Assembly (NCBI GenBank): GCA_011375275.1
Contig: DRLW01000541.1
Span: 1 to 10,018, forward strand
Source: Bacteroidota bacterium
GTDB taxonomy: Bacteria > Zhuqueibacterota > Zhuqueibacteria > Zhuqueibacterales > Geothermadaptataceae
Direction: 5' to 3'
Length of the DNA stretch: 10,018 nucleotides
Positions 6,603 through 10,018 of the stretch are shown here, in pieces; within the stretch, counting starts at the first letter, position 1; each line of letters opens with the position of its first letter. The notes under the pieces were generated by a model. It searched no databases. It had not been told where the DNA came from and saw only the letters and a list, made by a program, of their open reading frames with translations. Position numbers and translations under genes: made by a program.

Positions 6603-6630
6603 TTGTCTTTATCCCCGGAAAGTGTAGATT
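6603..6630 (+). promoter_or_regulatory. Candidate promoter for fxsA
   Basis: TTGTCT (6603-6608) and TAGATT (6625-6630) are 16 bp apart, about 100 bp before the fxsA start and just right of the repeat cluster. Both boxes are imperfect (four of six each), so this is a weak call. Confidence 0.22.
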
Positions 6631-6728
6631 ATGAAAAAACAGGCGGGTTCGCACAAAACACCGCGCTGCCGGTGCGAAAACAGCCATCACAACGGTTAGT
6701 ATTTTCAGGTCATCGACAGGATACCATC

Positions 6729-7166
6729 ATGTTAGCAAAACTCATCATGCTCTTCGTGGGCGTGCCATTTATCGAAATGCTGATTTTGATCAAGCTCGGC
6801 GAGGTCATCGGCTTCTGGCCGACGATGTGGCTGGTCATCATCACCGGTATTTTAGGAGCCAGTCTGGCCCGGCATCAGGGTCTGCGGGTTTTTCAGGAGA
6901 TTCAGCGGGAACTTGCGGAAGGACATGTGCCGGCCGCGCAGATGATCGACGGCTTGCTCGTGCTCATCGGTGGAATCGTGCTGCTCACGCCCGGGTTGAT
7001 CACCGATCTGATCGGCTTTTCCCTGCTCATCCCCATGGTGCGCGGCTGGATCCGGACTTTGCTGCAAAAGCGTTTCAGCGAGATGACAGTATCGGGTACG
7101 GCCACGACGGAAGTGTACGCCCGCGTCATTGAAAGTGATGATGAGAACCCCGGCGGCACGCGATAA
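6729..7166 (+). CDS. fxsA: FxsA family membrane protein
   Basis: A 145-residue inner-membrane protein of the FxsA family, named for suppression of F-exclusion of phage T7 when overproduced in E. coli; its native job is not well defined. Hydrophobic segments lie at about 3-23, 31-46, 72-88 and 90-103. Family signatures are IEM (15-17), GASLARHQG (43-51), the PxxQMIDG region (68-75), GGIVLLTPGLITDLIG (81-96) and LLIPMVRGWI (99-108). The polar C-terminal tail is short. The ATG at 6729 is chosen because AGGA lies 7 nt upstream (6718-6721) and the protein then begins directly with the first membrane segment as in homologues. The same frame stays open back to 6384, but that stretch is the repeat cluster. 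It converges on the DUF819 gene 119 bp away. Confidence 0.9.
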   Translation: MLAKLIMLFVGVPFIEMLILIKLGEVIGFWPTMWLVIITGILGASLARHQGLRVFQEIQRELAEGHVPAAQMIDGLLVLIGGIVLLTPGLITDLIGFSLLIPMVRGWIRTLLQKRFSEMTVSGTATTEVYARVIESDDENPGGTR

Positions 7167-7230
7167 AGCGACGCCTGCTGATCGCACATGCGCAAGGGCC
7201 GGCGCCATCAGATGGATGTTCCTGAGCGCA

Positions 7231-7266
7231 GAAAAACCGTGCGAAGAGGCCGCCCCTTCGCACGGT
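7231..7266 (-). terminator. Intrinsic terminator of the DUF819 gene
   Basis: ACCGTGCGAAG (7236-7246) pairs perfectly with CTTCGCACGGT (7256-7266), an 11-bp GC-rich stem with a 9-nt loop. In the minus direction it is followed at once by a run of five T (complement of A7232-A7236). It lies 19 bp past the DUF819 stop. On the plus strand no T-run follows, so it is probably not an efficient terminator for fxsA. Confidence 0.8.
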
Positions 7267-7285
7267 CGAGACAACTGTGCACCCC

Positions 7286-8527
7286 TCAGGGCGCCACGCT
7301 CTGCATGAGAATACCGCACAGCCACGCCCCGTATGTCCCCAGCGCATAGCCGAGAACCGCCAGCAGCACCCCGACAGGGGCCAGGGCGGTATGGAACGCC
7401 GAGGCCACAACCGGAGCAGAGGCTGCCCCGCCGACATTCGCCTGGCTGCCGACCGCGATGAAGAAAAACGGCGCACGGATGAGCTTACCCACGGTCAGCA
7501 GAATGGTGACGTGGATCAGCATCCACACCAACCCGACCGCAAAAAAGCCCGGGGACTCCTGCACAGCGCCGATATCCATTTTCATCCCGATGCTTGCGAC
7601 TAAAATATACAGCAGCAGGCTGCCGACCTTTGAAGCACCGGCACCTTCGAGATCGCGGGCTTTGGTGAAGGAAAGCAGGAGCCCGGCTGTCGTCGCGATG
7701 ACGACGATCCAGAAAAAGGGAGAGGTCAGGCTGAATTTTTCCAGTCCCGGGGCATTGGCGCGGATCCACGGAGCGATGAGGTCAGCCCCGAAGTGGGCCA
7801 GTGCGGTCATGCCGAATCCGACTGCGGCGATGAGGACAAGATCGGTGAGGGAGGGGATGCGCTCGATGCTGGCGCGGTAGTTTTCGACCTTTTTGCGCAC
7901 CTCCGTGATGGCAGAGGTATCGCTTTTCAGCCAGGTGTCGATGCGCTCGGAAATTCCGGCGCCATAGAGCAGGAAGGCCATCCAGATGTTGGCGACGATG
8001 ACATCCACGGCGATCATGGCCGTGAACAGCCGGTCGCTGACGCCGAAAACTTCCTTCATGGCGGTCTGGTTCGCCCCGCCACCGATCCAGCTTCCGGCAA
8101 CCGTGGTCAGGCCGCGCCAGACCGCATCCGGCCCGCTACCACCGACGATTTCCGGGTTAAACGCCGAAATGATCAGTATCGCCAGCGGCCCGCCTATGAC
8201 GATGCCGACCGTAGCGGTGAGAAACATGATGATCGCCTTGGGCCCGAGATTGATGATGCCCTGCATATCGATGCTCAGGGTCAGCAGCACCAGGCTGGCC
8301 GGCAGCAGGTAGCGTGAGGCGACAAAATACAAATGCGATTCCTCGCCGGAGATGATGCCGAGAGAGTTGAATACAGCCGGGATAAAATAACACAGCAGAA
8401 GTGCCGGAACATAAGTGTAAAATTTTTTCCAGAATGGGTTGTCGCTGTGCGACGTTTTGAAAACAAATGCAAGTATTGCCAGAAGGATGCCGAGGACAAT
8501 GGCATCGTTGGTAAACAGAGGCTTCAT
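7286..8527 (-). CDS. DUF819 family (YjcL-like) multi-pass membrane protein
   Basis: A 413-residue integral membrane protein of the DUF819 family, thought to be a transporter-like carrier but without an assigned substrate. Hydrophobic stretches recur along the whole length (about 8-24, 38-58, 68-85, 96-122, 165-190, 227-245, 270-287, 300-318, 327-348 and 381-405). Two related glycine/alanine-rich motifs, GSWIGGGANQTAMKE (145-159) and GSQANVGGAASAPVVAS (360-376), sit in the two halves. This suggests an inverted-repeat carrier with two re-entrant substrate-site loops; that reading is inference. A charged cytoplasmic-looking linker (about 194-225) joins the halves. Length is close to the family norm. 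The ATG at 8527 is preceded by AAGGGAAGGGAATT, a usable Shine-Dalgarno. It is divergent from the exported repeat protein with 65 bp between starts. Confidence 0.88.
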   Translation of the reverse strand: MKPLFTNDAIVLGILLAILAFVFKTSHSDNPFWKKFYTYVPALLLCYFIPAVFNSLGIISGEESHLYFVASRYLLPASLVLLTLSIDMQGIINLGPKAIIMFLTATVGIVIGGPLAILIISAFNPEIVGGSGPDAVWRGLTTVAGSWIGGGANQTAMKEVFGVSDRLFTAMIAVDVIVANIWMAFLLYGAGISERIDTWLKSDTSAITEVRKKVENYRASIERIPSLTDLVLIAAVGFGMTALAHFGADLIAPWIRANAPGLEKFSLTSPFFWIVVIATTAGLLLSFTKARDLEGAGASKVGSLLLYILVASIGMKMDIGAVQESPGFFAVGLVWMLIHVTILLTVGKLIRAPFFFIAVGSQANVGGAASAPVVASAFHTALAPVGVLLAVLGYALGTYGAWLCGILMQSVAP

Positions 8528-8592
8528 AATTCCCTTCCCTTCCAGATTTCACCAGCTTCGCGACCGCAACTCCAAAGCAACCGGCCGATGGC

Positions 8593-9912
8593 ATGAACCG
8601 CTATTTTAAGAATTCTCCGACAAGGCGCAAGTTTTTTCGGGCAGAAGCATGGCCCCGATGCCGTGCTCTGGCTGGTCTGAGCCGGTCTGCACTGCTTGCG
8701 GCAGCGCTGGTGCTGGCCGCAGCTTGCGCGGGTGTGCAGGCGCAGAGCCGGAACGCAGCAAATCCCTACCCCAGAGAGAGAATCACCAGCAGCTTCTTCC
8801 TGCCGGCAGACGATACCCTGTCTCTTGCCGGCCCGGTGACCCGGCTCGAAATCACCCGCTCCGCCACGGACTCTGTTCATTTTGTCGAAATTCTGCATTT
8901 TGCAGAACCTGTGCTGCCGGGCCAGGGCCTTTCTCACGTGCAGTTTACCCTCCGGCGGACTGCTAACAAAACCACATTGCGCGCCCGCCCGGCCCGACTG
9001 CTGATTTCACGTTCGTGGCAGATACAGATGCCGCCGGACCGCCCGCTGGTTTTGCAGGTGCAGGGGGGCGATGTTCGGGTCACCCATTTTACCGGCTGGC
9101 TGCACAGCACATTGGTCGGCGGCTCTTTTTCCGTGGCACAGTTCAGCGGTGAGCTGGCCGGCCGCGTCACCGGCGGGGCCGTGCAGCTCTACCGCAGCCG
9201 CGGAGATATCCGCATCAGCGCGACCGGCGGCGGGGTTCTGCTGGACAGCCTTGCGGGCAGGATCACGGCCACGGTCACCGGAGGCAGCCTGCGGGCGCAT
9301 CGCCTGTTCGGCCGCGCAACCCTGCGCGTGACGGGAGGAAACCTGAAACTGAGCCGGGCTGCCGCACCTGTCCGCGCAGAGGTGCGCGGCGGCGATTTGA
9401 GCGTGCAGAGCGCATCAGACTCCCTCGCTCTCAGTGCAGCGGCAGGGGATGTTGTGCTGAGAGAAATTTCCGCGCCGGTGCAGGCGGACAGCCGCGGCGG
9501 CACGATCACGGCGCAGGGGCTTGCGGCCGGCTTCAGCCTGACGGCGAGCGGGGATATCCGCCTGAAGCAGGTACAGGGGAGCGGCGTTGCCCGCTCAGCC
9601 GCAGGGGAAATCATGGCCGGCCTGTTGTGCCGTTCCCGGCCCGGGCGTCTGTCGCTGCATGCCAAGGGCGGCGCCATCATGCTGCGTCTGCCGGAACGCT
9701 GTCCCGTATCTGTGCAGGCACGGATCATCCTGCCGAGAAATCGCAGCAAACGCGACTTCACCATCGAAAGCGGGCTGCCGCTGCAGCTCCGCCGCGAGGA
9801 AAAACAGGACAAAGTCATCCTCTCCGGCGAATATCACGATCGGAGCGATCTGCGCTGGCAGATAAATCTTGAAACTTCCGCCGCAAACATCCGAATCACC
9901 ACGGGTCAATAA
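8593..9912 (+). CDS. Exported DUF4097-like beta-repeat protein
   Basis: A 439-residue protein predicted to leave the cytoplasm. A basic N-region of about 32 residues precedes a hydrophobic core (SALLAAALVLAAACAG, 32-47) and a likely signal peptidase I site after VQA (50). The body has a beta-rich start (60-155), then nine units of exactly 18 residues beginning at G158, G176, G194, G212, G230, G248, G266, A284 and G302. Each has the form GG-small/D-hydrophobic ... G ... hydrophobic-x-V/A-T/R, and one or two degenerate units follow to about 340. This matches the DUF4097 'putative adhesin' style of repeat, expected to fold as a beta-solenoid. C346 and C370 could form a disulfide. The exact function is unknown. 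The only in-frame ATG near the signal peptide is 8593; it lacks a clear Shine-Dalgarno. A further gene starts 82 bp downstream on the same strand. Confidence 0.75.
   Translation: MNRYFKNSPTRRKFFRAEAWPRCRALAGLSRSALLAAALVLAAACAGVQAQSRNAANPYPRERITSSFFLPADDTLSLAGPVTRLEITRSATDSVHFVEILHFAEPVLPGQGLSHVQFTLRRTANKTTLRARPARLLISRSWQIQMPPDRPLVLQVQGGDVRVTHFTGWLHSTLVGGSFSVAQFSGELAGRVTGGAVQLYRSRGDIRISATGGGVLLDSLAGRITATVTGGSLRAHRLFGRATLRVTGGNLKLSRAAAPVRAEVRGGDLSVQSASDSLALSAAAGDVVLREISAPVQADSRGGTITAQGLAAGFSLTASGDIRLKQVQGSGVARSAAGEIMAGLLCRSRPGRLSLHAKGGAIMLRLPERCPVSVQARIILPRNRSKRDFTIESGLPLQLRREEKQDKVILSGEYHDRSDLRWQINLETSAANIRITTGQ
9064..9549 (+). repeat. Nine in-frame 54-bp (18-residue) coding repeats
   Basis: Codons for the GG-type turn recur every 54 bases from 9064 to 9549, at codons 158, 176, 194, 212, 230, 248, 266, 284 and 302. 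The period is exact through nine units while the DNA sequence of the units has diverged. This points to old duplications held in register by structure rather than recent tandem amplification. After codon 319 the spacing slips by one residue. Confidence 0.75.
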
Positions 9913-9923
9913 TCCCAGAGATA

Positions 9924-9946
9924 GCGGGCACGGCTCCACAGCCCGC
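9924..9946 (+). terminator. Hairpin after the exported protein gene, possible weak terminator
   Basis: GCGGGC (9924-9929) pairs with GCCCGC (9941-9946) 11 bp after the stop codon, with a competing inner stem GGCT/AGCC. No T-run follows, so it may be a 3'-end stabiliser or processing structure rather than a full terminator. Read-through into the next gene is plausible. Confidence 0.25.
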
Positions 9947-9983
9947 CCTATCCATCCCGAAGTAATCCGCACATTCCAATTTC

Positions 9984-9989
9984 AGGAGG
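9984..9989 (+). promoter_or_regulatory. Ribosome binding site of the right-edge gene
   Basis: AGGAGG lies 5 nt before the ATG at 9995 and 2 nt before an in-frame ATG at 9992. The spacing favours 9995. Confidence 0.65.
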
Positions 9990-9994
9990 GCATG

Positions 9995-10018
9995 ATGGCA
10001 GAAAAAAGGTTTTTTACC
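9995..10018 (+). CDS. Start of an unidentified gene, cut by window edge
   Basis: Eight open codons (MAEKRFFT) follow a consensus Shine-Dalgarno. The ATG at 9992 directly before would add one methionine but is too close to the ribosome binding site. The protein family cannot be told from eight residues. It lies 82 bp after the exported repeat protein on the same strand and may share its transcript. Confidence 0.5.

Larger units (their letters stand above)
6189..6728. other. 540-bp intergenic region with palindromic repeat cluster, no gene
   Basis: This spacer separates the divergent kinase and fxsA genes. From left to right it holds a kinase leader with a hairpin (6251-6280), a candidate kinase promoter (6287-6315), the palindromic repeats (6339-6577) and a candidate fxsA promoter (6603-6630). 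Open frames crossing it show no recognisable domain and read straight through the hairpins, so I call no gene here. Confidence 0.7.

Noticed and set aside
6384..6728. In-frame 115-codon N-terminal extension of fxsA
   Set aside because: The extension translates the palindromic repeats and has no domain. FxsA homologues begin at the first membrane segment, and a ribosome binding site precedes the ATG at 6729.
8698..8745. Lipoprotein signal in the exported repeat protein (cysteine at residue 45)
   Set aside because: The residues before the cysteine are AAA, lacking the usual leucine at -3. A signal peptidase I site after VQA five residues on fits better, though a lipoprotein is not fully excluded.

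Overview
The window looks like an ordinary chromosomal stretch from a GC-rich Gram-negative-type bacterium. The gene mix suggests the FCB/Bacteroidota side of the tree or a related candidate phylum: an AddA/AddB recombination pair whose AddB has no ATP site, a dNK-type deoxynucleoside kinase, a glutamate-cysteine-ligase/CBS fusion, FxsA, a DUF819 carrier and a DUF4097-like exported protein. That placement is inference; there is no rRNA or marker gene to confirm it. No phage, plasmid, insertion sequence or CRISPR array is visible.

Left two thirds, minus strand (6188 down to 1): four genes point the same way. First is a deoxynucleoside kinase (6188-5553). After a 71-bp gap comes a glutamate-cysteine-ligase-like enzyme carrying a CBS pair (5481-3577). 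A 267-bp spacer follows, holding a possible promoter and two inverted repeats. Then come addB (3309-295) and addA (298 to the window edge), which overlap as ATGA and are surely translationally coupled. AddAB is a helicase-nuclease that resects double-strand breaks for RecA-dependent repair. The kinase supplies dNMPs by salvage. The role of the ligase/CBS protein is unknown, probably ATP-dependent coupling of an amine to a carboxylate under adenine-nucleotide control.

Centre (6189-6728): 540 bp without a convincing gene separates the divergent kinase and fxsA genes. It holds a cluster of palindromic repeats: two 30-bp near-identical copies of a hairpin element, a half copy, a long two-step hairpin of the ATTCCGGT...ACCGGAAT type, and a small GC hairpin. 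The dispersed-repeat character is inferred from this one locus.

Right third: fxsA (6729-7166, +) converges on a DUF819 membrane carrier (8527-7286, -). A good intrinsic terminator for the carrier lies between them. Divergent from the carrier, with only 65 bp between starts, is an exported protein (8593-9912, +) whose core is nine consecutive repeats of exactly 18 residues, probably a beta-solenoid-like DUF4097-type fold. The first eight codons of a further gene, behind a strong ribosome binding site, run off the right edge.

No undescribed defence or mobile system could be supported. The points most worth a second look are the ligase/CBS fusion, the palindromic repeat cluster and the exact 18-residue periodicity of the exported protein.
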